DNA of 60,409 nucleotides from Hyphomicrobiaceae bacterium. GTDB taxonomy: Bacteria; Pseudomonadota; Alphaproteobacteria; Rhizobiales; Hyphomicrobiaceae. This document shows, in pieces, positions 1 to 9,417 of this stretch. The stretch is taken from contig JALHMC010000024.1 of NCBI GenBank assembly GCA_022844225.1, positions 1-60,409 of the forward strand. Direction: 5' to 3'. Position numbers and translations under genes: made by a program. The notes below the pieces were generated by a model that worked only from the letters and a program-made list of their open reading frames with translations, was not told where the DNA came from and ran no database searches. The stretch's first letter is position 1, and every line of letters starts with the position of its first letter.

Positions 1-90
1 AGCCGCCGGCTGCGCCAATCCAATGACCGCTTGTTCAAGGCCACCATGGGAACCCCCGAAGCCAACATCGAACACGTTTTCCTGGCCTAA
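1..90 (+). CDS. C-terminal end of an unidentified protein (partial)
   Basis: The window opens inside an open frame that reads 29 codons and stops with TAA at 88-90, ending in the residues NIEHVFLA. The upstream part lies outside the window, so no domain can be recognised and no start can be given. It is on the same strand as the phage/integrative-element genes that follow, but a gap of about 450 bases separates them. It may belong to the same mobile element; that is inference only. Confidence 0.45.
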   Translation, partial: SRRLRQSNDRLFKATMGTPEANIEHVFLA

Positions 91-537
91 GCGTGCGGGC
101 CGCGCCTACCGAATGAACTTGGCTGTGCCGACAGTCTGCCGCGAACGGGTCTCAGCGTCTGGATTGTCCAAACTCGGCCAGTTCAACGTGTTTTGACGCG
201 ATAAACACGGGCAAAATCACCCGACACCCCGACCGAAACCCAGAATTTCCTCGCAAAAATCGTTCGTTACATCACTTGGGGTCCCCAAATCCCGGCCAAA
301 ATAACACGTGCCGAACACGAGCCCGACAGGCGCCGATCGGGTACCAAACGCGCGCCAAACGGGTGCCTATCAGGCCACCAAACAGGCGCCATGAAAGTGC
401 CACGTCGGTCCAAATCCGGCGGACCGAGACCAAGTCGAAGCAGGTGAACGGCCCGACTCATATTGCGACCCTCTTGAAAGCTTCTTTGTCAGGCTGTATA
501 TCAACCCTGATCGAAACTTCTTTTCGGAGCATGGGTT
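91..537. other. Intergenic stretch without a convincing gene
   Basis: Open frames here overlap each other on both strands and none has a ribosome site or a recognisable product. The stretch is less GC-rich near 190-270 than the genes around it. It presumably carries the promoter for the downstream gene starting at 538, but I see no clear operator or terminator. Confidence 0.4.
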
Positions 538-1260
538 GTGAGCAACCTCACCTACCGGCGGGGGCAGGTCGAATGGGCGCTCTGGCGCACGTTCACGTTC
601 GCGCGCAGCCCTGGCGACGGGCCGCCTCCGATCTTCAAGACCCGGATCAAGCGCCTGCTCGACCTCGACCGGCATCTCGACGTCTCTGGGTTCGGCGCCG
701 CGCCACCCAGCGCCTTTGCATTCGTTGAACACTCAGAAGGCGGCAGCGGCACCGAGGCCGAGTACGCCGCATTTGATGCCTTCTGCCTGGCCTTGGCCCT
801 GGATCTGCTCGACGTCGGCTTCAAGCAAGGCGAGATCGTTTATCTGATGCGCCACCTGCGCGAGACCCTTGAGGACTGGTACCCGGATATCCTGAGCCGG
901 CCCTCACTCATCGACCGCCAACGGCACCTTGCCAAACACCATCTCAAGCTCCCGCGCCTGGACCGCAGCGGCGGAAAGGCGCCGCTCGCCGACGCCCGCG
1001 TGTTCCTAATCCTTAACCGCATCGAGATGACGGAGGTCCTGGCGCCGGCCCATCCGCGTGGCAAGGCCAGCCAACCGGTCTTCCTTGAACCCGAGGTCTG
1101 CGAAGGCATCACCAAGCTGACGGCCCGTCTGGACGACCTCATGCCGTTACGCCGCCGGACCGTCATCATGCTTGAAATCACCGCAGTGGCCCAAGCGGTC
1201 CGGACATTCCTAGAGGCCGCACCCCTCGTCTCGCGTGGACGGCCGCGGCGTTCAACCTGA
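538..1260 (+). CDS. Hypothetical protein, mobile-element associated
   Basis: A 240-residue soluble protein starting at GTG 538 (MSNLTYRRGQVEWAL). I recognise no catalytic motif and no membrane segment. The N-terminal third resembles a helical domain with the phrase RRGQVEWALWR, and the middle is rich in Leu and Arg. It stands directly before a DUF5681 protein and a ParB/methyltransferase fusion, a trio that occurs next to prophage or integrative-element genes in Alphaproteobacteria, so a role in such an element is the best guess. Function is unknown. Codon use is GC-rich like the neighbours, which supports a real gene. Confidence 0.6.
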   Translation: MSNLTYRRGQVEWALWRTFTFARSPGDGPPPIFKTRIKRLLDLDRHLDVSGFGAAPPSAFAFVEHSEGGSGTEAEYAAFDAFCLALALDLLDVGFKQGEIVYLMRHLRETLEDWYPDILSRPSLIDRQRHLAKHHLKLPRLDRSGGKAPLADARVFLILNRIEMTEVLAPAHPRGKASQPVFLEPEVCEGITKLTARLDDLMPLRRRTVIMLEITAVAQAVRTFLEAAPLVSRGRPRRST

Positions 1261-1372
1261 TCAGAGGAACAGTCGCCGACCACGATCTGATTTTTTGCAA
1301 CCCTTTCTAGGGTTGGTTTTAGAAGCGCACCCTCTGAAAGGGGCGCACAGGCAGAAGAGGAGTACGCGTACC

Positions 1373-1972
1373 ATGAACGACACTGACGATAATGGCCGCG
1401 ACGCGCATGGCCGCTGGAAGAAGGGGCACTGCCCGAACCTGAACGGTCGGCCGCGCAAGAAGACGCCGATCAGCGAGGCCGACGTCTACCATTTCAAGCA
1501 AACGCTGGTCGACGCCATGATCGGCGGGAAACCGACACAGACGACGCGGCATGCCCTGCTTTTGCAGAAGATGTTTGAGCAGGCCCTGAAGGGCAGCGTC
1601 CTGATCCAGCGCAAGCTCTTCGAGCGGTTTGAAAAGTCCGATGACACGATCGTAGAGGCCGAGCTCGAGCTCCGGCAGCTGGGGCGCCAGATCCTCGCTC
1701 ATCACGACAAGACCGGCGCGATCGACGAGAAACTCTACGACGAATACAGCCAGCTCTACGCCCTGCTGCACGGTCGCCCGCACTATGAGGCCGTGAACGA
1801 ACCTGAGCGCCGGCCCCGGGATCGGAGGAAACCGACCCCCATCAGGCCGACCTGGCGCAAGGGCCCGAAGCCTCAAGCCGTCCTCGACCTCGAGGCGGAG
1901 TGGGCGGCCGCCGAAGCCGCCGAGAAGGCCGCAAAGGCCAAGAAGAAGAAGGAGGGGTCAGATGAGCGCTGA
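1373..1972 (+). CDS. DUF5681 domain protein
   Basis: A 199-residue basic protein. The start at ATG 1373 is preferred over earlier in-frame codons because an AGAGGAG ribosome site lies about 10 bases upstream and because the family motif begins almost at once: GRWKKGHCPNLNGRPRKK (residues about 9-26) matches the F-x-x-G-x-S-x-N-P-x-G-R-P-K signature of DUF5681. The C-terminus is a Lys/Ala/Glu-rich tail likely to be charged helix. Proteins of this family are found beside phage terminases and methyltransferases; their biochemical role is not established. Its stop overlaps the start of the methyltransferase gene, so the two are translationally coupled. Confidence 0.8.
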   Translation: MNDTDDNGRDAHGRWKKGHCPNLNGRPRKKTPISEADVYHFKQTLVDAMIGGKPTQTTRHALLLQKMFEQALKGSVLIQRKLFERFEKSDDTIVEAELELRQLGRQILAHHDKTGAIDEKLYDEYSQLYALLHGRPHYEAVNEPERRPRDRRKPTPIRPTWRKGPKPQAVLDLEAEWAAAEAAEKAAKAKKKKEGSDER

Positions 1973-3347
1973 TCCCACCCCCACCCCCTCTCATCTCGAA
2001 GGAGTCCAGACCATGACCTTGATCGATCACGATCGGATCGAGCGCCTCGCCCCCGAAGTGCTCAAGCCCTACGCGGGCAATGCCCGCACCCATTCCAAGA
2101 AGCAGATCCGCCAGATCGCCCAGTCGATCGAGCGGTTCGGTTTTACGAACCCGGTACTCATCGACGAGGCGAACGGCATCATGGCCGGTCACGGCCGCGT
2201 GTTGGCTGCGCAATCGATCGGGCTGACCGAAGTGCCGTGCCTTCGCCTCGCACATCTCTCTGAAACCGAAAAGCGGGCCTATATCCTCGCCGATAACAAG
2301 CTGGCCCTGAACGCCGGCTGGGACCAAGAACTCCTCGCGATCGAGTTGCAGGGCCTGATCGAGGCGAACTACAGCGTCGAGGTCACCGGCTTCACGATCG
2401 GCGAGGTCGATGCCGTCCTTCAGGCTGCCCAGGATGCAACGCCGGCGGGCTCGGATGCGGCTGAAGATGCGTGCCCTAAACCGGCTGGTGAAGCAGTCAC
2501 GCGCCCCGGCGACATCTGGCAGCTAGGCCGCCATCTCCTGATCTGCGGCGATGCGCAGGATGCCGGCGTCTATGCCCGCCTTGTCGGCAGCGAGACGGTC
2601 GATGCCGTATTTACTGATCCGCCCTACAACGTGCCGATCGAGGGCCATGTCTCCGGCCTCGGGGCGACTAAGCACCGGGAGTTCGCCTTCGCGGCCGGAG
2701 AGATGAGCCGGGCCGCCTTCACAGCCTTCCTCACGGCTACTCTCGGCCATGCAGCTGCGGCCTGCCGGGACGGCGCGATTGCCTTCGTCTGCATGGACTG
2801 GCGGCATATGGGCGAGCTTCTCGTGGCGGGCGAGGTGGTCTTCAACGAGCTGAAGAACGTCTGCGTCTGGAACAAGACCAACGGCGGGATGGGCACGTTC
2901 TACCGCTCGAAACATGAGATGGTCTTTGCGTTCAAGGTCGGTACGGACCCGCATACGAACACCTTTGGCCTTGGCGACGGCGGCCGCTACCGAACGAACG
3001 TCTGGGACTACGCAGGCGTCAACACCATGAAGAAGGGCCGGATGGACGAACTCGAAATGCATCCGACCGTGAAGCCGGTCGCCCTCGTCGCCGATGCACT
3101 CCTCGACGTGACCAAGCGCGGCGAGCGGGTTCTTGATCCATTCGGCGGGTCCGGCACCACCCTCATCGCGGCCGAGAAGACGGGCCGTGCGGCCCGGCTC
3201 ATCGAGTTCGATCCGCTCTACTGCGACGTCATCGTCCGCCGCTTCGAGGCCTTCACCGGCAAGCGCGCGCGGCTGGCGGAGACCGGGGCGACGTTCGAGG
3301 ACGTGGGGGAAGCCCGAGCGAATGAGAAGGTCCTCTCGGCCGTCTGA
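1962..3347 (+). CDS. ParB-nuclease-domain / beta-class adenine DNA methyltransferase fusion
   Basis: A 461-residue protein predicted to methylate DNA. Residues about 25-115 form a ParB/sulfiredoxin-like domain (KPYAGNARTHSKKQ, then GHGRVLAAQSIG). Residues about 190-435 are an N6-adenine or N4-cytosine methyltransferase: motif IV is TDPPYN near residue 220 and the SAM-binding motif DPFGGSGTT lies near residue 392. Motif IV before motif I is the beta-class order. The ATG at 1962 overlaps the DUF5681 stop and has a GGAGG site; a second ATG at 2013 also has an AAGGAG site, giving a protein 17 residues shorter. No restriction endonuclease lies next to it, so it is more likely a phage/element-borne orphan methyltransferase than part of a restriction system. 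Confidence 0.88.
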   Translation: MSADPTPTPSHLEGVQTMTLIDHDRIERLAPEVLKPYAGNARTHSKKQIRQIAQSIERFGFTNPVLIDEANGIMAGHGRVLAAQSIGLTEVPCLRLAHLSETEKRAYILADNKLALNAGWDQELLAIELQGLIEANYSVEVTGFTIGEVDAVLQAAQDATPAGSDAAEDACPKPAGEAVTRPGDIWQLGRHLLICGDAQDAGVYARLVGSETVDAVFTDPPYNVPIEGHVSGLGATKHREFAFAAGEMSRAAFTAFLTATLGHAAAACRDGAIAFVCMDWRHMGELLVAGEVVFNELKNVCVWNKTNGGMGTFYRSKHEMVFAFKVGTDPHTNTFGLGDGGRYRTNVWDYAGVNTMKKGRMDELEMHPTVKPVALVADALLDVTKRGERVLDPFGGSGTTLIAAEKTGRAARLIEFDPLYCDVIVRRFEAFTGKRARLAETGATFEDVGEARANEKVLSAV

Positions 3348-3800
3348 CCTACCGGTGCATTAACGCCCCTATGGGGTGGCCCACGCCGGGCGACTGGCGC
3401 AACGATCAAGTGCGATGTGTAGCGCACTTGCTCGCCGTCCCAACCAGGACGGTGCCGTTGAGGTTGATCATTTTAGCGGTGCCTGCTGGCGCTTCGCGGT
3501 TTAGCGGCCCGTAGGCCGTGGTGCGCAAATCAGCAAGTGCAATCTCTCCGTTAAGCAGACTGAGGGTTGCTCACATCGCCAATGGCGACATTGTCGATCT
3601 GACCCTCATCCAGGGAGTCGAGAATATCTTCATGGTCTTTTTTCCCGACTGGGTCGGTTGTGCCGTCGACAAACACAAGAACTGCAACGGACAGGGCATC
3701 GGCTCGTCGTTACCTCTCTCATTTGCCAGATCGTCTTCAGTATCTCGGCAACAAAATCCGCACACATCGGCTCTAAATTCATCCCTGGTATCGCGAATAG
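3348..3800. other. Non-coding stretch upstream of the IS66 scar
   Basis: No gene can be supported here. Overlapping frames on both strands carry no recognised domain. The part from about 3560 onward runs into the IS66 transposase remnant and may be degenerate insertion-sequence DNA, with frames broken several times. I see no intact terminal inverted repeats. Confidence 0.35.
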
Positions 3801-4062
3801 GGGCAGGCCAACGGCGATTGTTGCCCGAGCCGAGGCGGCGCTGCCGGCGGTCGCAACCGAGAAAGTGCTGCAAGAGCCCGCTGCCAAGGAGCGACTCAGC
3901 TTGCCGGATCATCTCGAGCGCGAGGACGTGACGCTCGACGTTGAAGCGCAGTCCTGTCCCTGCTGCGGCGGCGCAATCCATCAGATCGGCGAGACGGTCA
4001 GCGAGATGCTGGACTACGTCCCGGCCCGCCTGCGCGTCATTCGTGTCTGTCAACGGCGGTTC
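3800..4062 (+). pseudogene. IS66-family transposase (TnpC) remnant
   Basis: A fragment of the large IS66 transposase. The readable stretch contains [17 protein letters not shown], then the zinc-finger-like CPCCGG and the very typical GETVSEMLDYVPARLRVIRV, all from the N-terminal third of TnpC. Downstream of this the frame leaves the family and stops near 4108, and no DDE catalytic domain follows. The rest of the element (tnpA, tnpB, catalytic domain, inverted repeats) is gone, so this is a scar from an old insertion, cut off just before the USP gene on the other strand. Confidence 0.75.
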
Positions 4063-4118
4063 TATATAACTTGGCAGTTCGGAAGTCTGACCGTCACGCC
4101 GAGGTGCTAAAAACGATG

Positions 4119-4967
4119 TCACCATCCTCGGACCGCCAGGACATCGCAGGGCGCGCGTGCAATCAAGCCCTCGGCCACGCTGCCGAGAAGGGCACGGCCT
4201 ATTCCGGAGCGGCCATGAGTGCCCACGACCAGGAGGTCGGACCGCGTTTCGTCGGCCACAGCCAACACAGTCTCCTCGGGGGCACCTTCACGCGCGATCA
4301 CCTCTCGCAACGCAATCGGTGCAGATAGAGTGGCCAGAAACTCGCGTGTCTGCGCCTCGACCATCTCCTGGAATTGCTGCTGATGCTTCTTTGCGAGGCG
4401 CTCCATGGAGGCTCCCCCGAAAAGGAGGCCACGGAACGGAATGTCGAAGGCATGCACAAGCTTGACGTCGGCATCGGGAGCAAGCTTTACCGACATCTCG
4501 ACCGCCCGCCGGGACGGCGGCGAGAAATCGACGGCGACCAGCAAACTGACGTAGCGATGCAAAGCCGCAGACTTCACAACGAGCACCGGCCGATTGCCGA
4601 AGCGGATGATGCGCTCGCCCGTGCTGCCACGGAACAGGTCGAGCAACACATCCTTGCGGTGCTGACCGATGACCACGAGATCTGCGCCCGATGCCTCCGC
4701 CTCGGAGTGAATGGTCTGATAGAGCTCGCCGACCACCACCCGAACCTCACTCGAGAGCGTACCCGAATCCGGGAGTGCTGCGATGGCGGCACGGAGCAGT
4801 CGGTCCGCGTCCTCGGCCTGGCGGTCTGCCAAGGCCGCCGGCAGCTCCTCGTCGACGACATGAACTGCCAGCAGCTTTGCCTGGTGCTGATGGGCGAGAA
4901 GTGCGGCTCGGGCGAGCGCGCGGTCCGACCGCGCCGACAGGTCGCTTGCTGCCATTATCGTCTTCAT
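4119..4967 (-). CDS. Universal stress protein, two UspA domains
   Basis: A 282-residue cytoplasmic protein made of two UspA folds in tandem. The first (residues about 1-140) begins MKTIMAASDLSARSDRAL and ends in a nucleotide-loop region DLVVIGQHRKDVLLDLFRGSTGERI. The second (about 145-282) ends with the typical ATP-binding loop VVGTHGRSGIGRALLGSVAEGL (G-2x-G-9x-G-S/T). The first domain has H-R-K-D in place of H-G-R-S, the usual variant in tandem USPs. It is the last gene of a minus-strand run that includes a Kef antiporter, a permease, a patatin and a P-type ATPase remnant. USPs of this layout accompany low-oxygen or energy-stress responses in Alphaproteobacteria. The exact ligand or client is unknown. 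Confidence 0.92.
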   Translation of the reverse strand: MKTIMAASDLSARSDRALARAALLAHQHQAKLLAVHVVDEELPAALADRQAEDADRLLRAAIAALPDSGTLSSEVRVVVGELYQTIHSEAEASGADLVVIGQHRKDVLLDLFRGSTGERIIRFGNRPVLVVKSAALHRYVSLLVAVDFSPPSRRAVEMSVKLAPDADVKLVHAFDIPFRGLLFGGASMERLAKKHQQQFQEMVEAQTREFLATLSAPIALREVIAREGAPEETVLAVADETRSDLLVVGTHGRSGIGRALLGSVAEGLIARAPCDVLAVRGW

Positions 4968-5042
4968 CTTCGTTCTCCTCGCGCAGTTGATCCGCAGTGG
5001 CCGATCCGGCTAGGCCTTCCCCGGGCCAGCTCTCTTACAACC

Positions 5043-6758
5043 CTAAAGGTCCCTCTGCTGATCCAGATCCACCGTCTGAAGACGCTGTGGGCGCTCGTGA
5101 GAGCGCACCAGCTCAACGGCGCGGTCGGCAGCGTCTTGGAACGGCTCCAGGACAATATCCGCGCCAGCGGCCATCAGTATATCCCTGTCGGCCGGGCGGC
5201 GGCTGCGAACAGCGATCCATCCTCCGAACCCGGTTTGTCTAACGGCGGCGATCACCGTCAGCCTGATATCCTCGTGCGTCACGCCCGCGTCCTGGTCGGC
5301 GATTGCAGAGATGACCCATCTGGCACCATCGAGCGGTAGGGCGGCGACGAATTCTGAATCGGTCACGTCGCCGTAAATGGCGGCTCCTCCACGCGCCCGC
5401 CATTGCCGAACGGCGCTTGGGTTGAAATCGACGCACAGCACACGTTGCCCGCCAACCCTCAGCCGGCTCGCGATGGCCTCGCCGTATCGGCCCAGGCCGA
5501 AAACTAAGGCGTCGTAGCGCCCCGATTCCGTTGCCCCGGGCGTAGCGGCCTCCCGCGGTGTCCCTTTGCGCTCGAACGGCGACAGGATTGGCTCGAAGAC
5601 CGCGTAGAGTTCGTGCGAGTAGGTGATCATGTAGGTCGACGCGGCAATCGTGATCATGCCGATGAGCGTGACAAGGCCGAGGGCTGCCGTATCGACGTGT
5701 CCAAGGCTCACGCCCATGGCCATGAAAATGAGCGAGAATTCGCTGATCTGCGCCACTGTCAGTCCGGCGAGGAACCCCGTTCGCTTGCGGTATCCCATGG
5801 CCCCCATTATCGCCATCACGATCAGCGGGTTGCCGATCAGCACGAAGATCGAAAGGATGGCCGCGGGGAGCATGGCTGCACCGACGTAGGTCAGTTGCAG
5901 CTTGGCCCCGAGCGCGACGAAGAAAAACAGCAGCAGGAAATCCCGGAGCGGCGCCAAGCGGGCGGCCAGCGCCTCGCGATACGGCGTCGAGGCAAGCGAG
6001 ACGCCGGCGAGCAGTCCTCCCAGTTCTTTTCCGAATCCGAGATGCTCCCCGATCGCCGCAAACCCGCCCGCCTGCGCGACCGCGAACAGCAGCAGTAATT
6101 CGGGGCGGCGCGCCAATATCTCGGCAAGGGGTGTCGCGACATAACGGATGAAGAGCATCACGCCCGCGAGCATGATGCCGCCAGATGCAAAGACCGCGCG
6201 AACGTCGCGCCACGATGATTCGGCTTGCGCTCCGATACCGATTGCCGACAGAACGATCATGGCCAGGACCACGACCACGTCCTGGACGATCAGGAAGCCG
6301 AGCGCTATCTGGCCATGCAGGGAGTCGACCTCGCGCTTGTCCGACAGCAGCTTGACGATGATGATCGTGCTTGAGAACGTCAGTGCAACGGCAATGTAGA
6401 GGCTGGCCACTAGGTCAAAGCCGAGCCCGATGCAGAGAACAAAGCCAATCGCGGCCGTGAACGCGACCTGCCCAAGCCCCGTGCTCAAGGAGACGGCTCC
6501 CAGCGACCTGACCAGCTTAATATCGAGTTTCAAACCCACAAGAAACAGCAGAAGCGCAATGCCGAGCTCAGACAGAACCGAGATCTTCTCGCTGGAGCGC
6601 GAAATGTCGAAAGCCGACGGGCCTGCAATGATGCCGACCGCAATGAAGCTGACGATGAGCGGTTGGCGTAGCAGATGTCCGACAAACCCGATGGCCGCGG
6701 CAAGCACCAGGATGGCCGAGATCTCGAAGAACAGGGACTGGCTCAGCAACTCCCGCAT
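5043..6758 (-). CDS. Kef/YbaL-type cation:proton antiporter with TrkA-N domain
   Basis: A 571-residue CPA2-family inner-membrane antiporter, expected to exchange K+ or Na+ for H+. About 12-13 hydrophobic segments fill residues 1-390, starting MRELLSQSLFFEISAILVLA and including LGIALLLFLVGLKLD and a TFSSTIIIVKLLSDKREVDSLHG stretch typical of Kef proteins. A Rossmann TrkA-N/RCK domain follows (VFGLGRYGEAIASRL, G-x-G-x-x-G) and would bind NAD(H) or a nucleotide to gate the channel. ATG 6758 is chosen because the hydrophobic core begins there; a GTG two codons earlier is possible. No ancillary KefF/KefG flavoprotein gene is nearby. It sits between the GntP permease and the USP gene on the same strand. 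Confidence 0.9.
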   Translation of the reverse strand: MRELLSQSLFFEISAILVLAAAIGFVGHLLRQPLIVSFIAVGIIAGPSAFDISRSSEKISVLSELGIALLLFLVGLKLDIKLVRSLGAVSLSTGLGQVAFTAAIGFVLCIGLGFDLVASLYIAVALTFSSTIIIVKLLSDKREVDSLHGQIALGFLIVQDVVVVLAMIVLSAIGIGAQAESSWRDVRAVFASGGIMLAGVMLFIRYVATPLAEILARRPELLLLFAVAQAGGFAAIGEHLGFGKELGGLLAGVSLASTPYREALAARLAPLRDFLLLFFFVALGAKLQLTYVGAAMLPAAILSIFVLIGNPLIVMAIMGAMGYRKRTGFLAGLTVAQISEFSLIFMAMGVSLGHVDTAALGLVTLIGMITIAASTYMITYSHELYAVFEPILSPFERKGTPREAATPGATESGRYDALVFGLGRYGEAIASRLRVGGQRVLCVDFNPSAVRQWRARGGAAIYGDVTDSEFVAALPLDGARWVISAIADQDAGVTHEDIRLTVIAAVRQTGFGGWIAVRSRRPADRDILMAAGADIVLEPFQDAADRAVELVRSHERPQRLQTVDLDQQRDL

Positions 6759-6862
6759 ATCTGGCACACCATTCAACGGCGTTGGCCCGGAAAGTCGGGA
6801 GCCGTTACCACTCCTCGGCTGACGTAGCCGTACGCGCGCCCGCCGTATTCGCCGAGCATGGA

Positions 6863-8299
6863 TCAGAAGGACCCGACTGTGCCGGCTATGATCAGGATCA
6901 CGATCAGCGCCAGAATTGGGATCAGACAGGCCACGACGAAGATGTCCTTGTATGCCTCCTGGTGCGTCATCTTGCACACTGCAAGCAGCGTGATTACGGC
7001 GCCGTTGTGAGGCAGGGCATCGAGACCGCCCGTGGCGATCGCAGTGACCCGGTGCAGGAGCTCAGGGTGAATGCCTGCTGCCCGGCCAAGCTCCAGATAG
7101 GTGGCTCCGAGCGTCTGCAGCGCGATGCTCATGCCGCCCGATGCCGAGCCCGTGATGCCGGCTAGAATGTTGACCGCCACGGAGAGTGAGATCAACGGAT
7201 TACCGGGTGCGATGCCGAGGACCGCGTCGCGGATGATGCCGAAAGCCGGTAGGGAAGCGATCACCGCCCCGAAGCCTACGAGCGAGGCGGTGTTGAAGGC
7301 CGGGCCCGTAGCGGCGTTAGCGCCGTCCCCAAGCGTTTCCTTGAGGCTTGTCAGCCGATGCCTGTTGAGAGCGGCCATGATGACGCTCGCTGTGGCGAGC
7401 GCGAGCAGAATGGCCCACACACCTCTGACCGCATCGAAGCCGATAGCGCCGAAGCGCTTCTCGGCCAGATAGGCCGTATCAAAAGCCGGCAAAAGAAGCG
7501 TCGCGAACACGAGGTTCAGCAGGATGACGAGACCAATTGGAAGCGCAGCGATCCAAAGCGGTGGGAGCTCGAACGCGCGTTGATCGCCGAGACTGCCGAT
7601 ATCGAAGCCTTCACCCTGCCCAAGCTCACGCAGTTCCTTCGCCGAGCGAGGGCGGGGCACAGCAACCGTCGTAGCCGGTTCACTCCAGCTCGCGGCGCGT
7701 CGCGTTAGCCACGTGAGCCCGAGCCCCAGCATGATCGCACTGGCGACGATGCCGATACCCGGCGCGGCGAAGGCCGTCGTGCCGAAGAAGGGCATCGGAA
7801 TAGCATTCTGAATTGCCGGCGTCCCGGGCATCGCCGTCATCGTGAATGTGAATGCGCCGAGTGCGATCGTGGCTGGAATGAGCGCTCGCGGCAGATTGGC
7901 CCTCTCGAACATGGCCGCCGCGATGGGATAGACGGCAAACGCAACCACGAACAGTGACACGCCGCCGTAGGTGAGCACCGCACAGGCGAGCACGATCGCA
8001 GGCAAAGCATGTGCCTGGCCAAGGCGCGCGATGATCCATTCAGCAAGAGCGCGGGCAGAGCCCGTGTCATCCATGAGCTTGCCGAACAGCGCACCGAGCA
8101 GAAACAGCGGAAAGAACTGGACGATGAACGTGCCCATCGCCGGCATGAATACCTGTGTGTAGGACGCGAGCAGTGGAGCGCCACCGAGAAGGACAGCTAC
8201 GAATGCCATGAGCGGCGCAAGCAGAAGCACCGACAGTCCGCGATAGGATAGATAGATCAGCAGCCCCAGAGCGACGAGGATACCTAGAATTCCGATCAT
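6863..8299 (-). CDS. GntP-family (gluconate/organic acid) permease
   Basis: A 478-residue inner-membrane protein with about 12 hydrophobic segments. Features of the GntP/citrate-transporter superfamily include FFPLFLLGALFGKLMDDTGSA near residues 60-80, the re-entrant MTAMPGTPAIQNAIPMPFFGT, and the C-terminal DALPHNGAVITLLAVCKMTHQ. GntP members import gluconate or other hydroxy- or dicarboxylic acids with protons. The substrate here is not deducible because no catabolic gene is adjacent. A divergent remnant of the C-terminal end of a second copy lies at 50161-50340. It is embedded in the minus-strand stress run between patatin and Kef genes. Confidence 0.88.
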   Translation of the reverse strand: MIGILGILVALGLLIYLSYRGLSVLLLAPLMAFVAVLLGGAPLLASYTQVFMPAMGTFIVQFFPLFLLGALFGKLMDDTGSARALAEWIIARLGQAHALPAIVLACAVLTYGGVSLFVVAFAVYPIAAAMFERANLPRALIPATIALGAFTFTMTAMPGTPAIQNAIPMPFFGTTAFAAPGIGIVASAIMLGLGLTWLTRRAASWSEPATTVAVPRPRSAKELRELGQGEGFDIGSLGDQRAFELPPLWIAALPIGLVILLNLVFATLLLPAFDTAYLAEKRFGAIGFDAVRGVWAILLALATASVIMAALNRHRLTSLKETLGDGANAATGPAFNTASLVGFGAVIASLPAFGIIRDAVLGIAPGNPLISLSVAVNILAGITGSASGGMSIALQTLGATYLELGRAAGIHPELLHRVTAIATGGLDALPHNGAVITLLAVCKMTHQEAYKDIFVVACLIPILALIVILIIAGTVGSF

Positions 8300-8332
8300 G
8301 CTTGCTCCTTGTCGCTCAGTCCCTGTTAGGCA

Positions 8333-9406
8333 TCAGTCCAGCGTCGCCAAGTCCAGCGTCGAGCGCCGGCCGAGAGCGCTGCCGTGCTGCGACAGCCACG
8401 CGTCGGCAGAACGCCGACCCAGGTCGCGCAGTCCGAGCAGGAATTCCCATTCCGGATCGAGCTTGCTCTTCACACCCAGTCGAAATGTCGCCTCCTCGGC
8501 GGCGATTCGATGCAGGCGAAGCTGACGAACCTGATTGAACAGCGGATGCTTGAAGGGGTGCCCGACGGGCTCCTCGTCCAGGGCTTGCTTCAAGAGCATG
8601 ATGCTTTGCAGCTCTTTCACGAGGCTCGCATTGAATGTGATCTCATTGAGGCGGCCGGCTATGCCAGCCGCCGAACGGGAACGAACAAGGCGCATGGGAG
8701 GATTGAGCTGGATGATGAGTAGGTCTGCGGGCTCGCTCTCCGCGATCAGCGGCAACAGCGCCGGATTTCCGAGATAACCGCCATCCCAATAGGCCTCGCC
8801 GTCGATCTCGACGGCCTGGAAGAGCTGTGGCAGGCAGGCGGAGGCCATCACGGCTTGCGGAGTGAGCTCCGCGTTCCGGAACACCTTGAGCCCTCCGGAG
8901 CGAACGCTTGTCGCGGAAATGAAGAGCTGGATGTCCTCCGTGCTGCGCAGCCGCGAGAAATCGACCGACTCCGCGAGCAGGTCGAGCAACGGATTGAAGT
9001 TGAGGGGGTTCCACTCGTAGGGCGAAAACTTCCGCACTACTGTGTCGCCTATCGCCGACCAGAAAGCCAAGGGCGCCCCCCATGGTCCGAACCTGGACCA
9101 TGGGGAGGAAGGCATATAGCCGGGAAGGAAGAGGGCGTGGAACGGGCTCCTGTCCGGCAGGAACCGGCGCGAGGACTGGCCAATACGTCGCCAAAAAGCC
9201 TCCAGCGCCTGCTTGGCCCCCGCCCGCCCGCCCGCCACCAGACCATCGGCGAGCACGACGGCATTTATCGCGCCGGCGCTTGCACCGCTGATCGCCGAGC
9301 AGTGAATATGCCGTTCATCGAGCAGCCGATCGAGAACGCCCCACGTGTATGCGCCATGGGCGCCGCCCCCCTGCAGGGCGAGATCGAGGGTCACGCTTCC
9401 AGTCAT
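8333..9406 (-). CDS. Patatin-like phospholipase
   Basis: A 357-residue serine acyl hydrolase, probably releasing fatty acids from phospholipids or storage lipids. All patatin motifs are visible: the oxyanion loop LQGGGAHGAYTWGVL at the N-terminus, the nucleophile elbow ISGASAGAINA (G-x-S-x-G), and the catalytic aspartate in YWDGGYLGNPAL. ATG 9406 is chosen because an AGGGAACGAGG ribosome site precedes it and the domain starts within ten residues. It lies only 11 bases downstream of the P-type ATPase remnant and is thus probably cotranscribed. No signal peptide is seen. Pairing with phasin and stress proteins in the wider region is compatible with a role in membrane or polyhydroxyalkanoate granule lipid turnover, but that is inference. 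Confidence 0.9.
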   Translation of the reverse strand: MTGSVTLDLALQGGGAHGAYTWGVLDRLLDERHIHCSAISGASAGAINAVVLADGLVAGGRAGAKQALEAFWRRIGQSSRRFLPDRSPFHALFLPGYMPSSPWSRFGPWGAPLAFWSAIGDTVVRKFSPYEWNPLNFNPLLDLLAESVDFSRLRSTEDIQLFISATSVRSGGLKVFRNAELTPQAVMASACLPQLFQAVEIDGEAYWDGGYLGNPALLPLIAESEPADLLIIQLNPPMRLVRSRSAAGIAGRLNEITFNASLVKELQSIMLLKQALDEEPVGHPFKHPLFNQVRQLRLHRIAAEEATFRLGVKSKLDPEWEFLLGLRDLGRRSADAWLSQHGSALGRRSTLDLATLD

Positions 9407-9417
9407 TCCTCGTTCCC

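Noticed and set aside
4374..5339. Long plus-strand open frame across the USP and Kef genes
   Set aside because: It is antisense to two well-supported genes, has no domain, and follows from the GC-rich third codon positions of the opposite strand.
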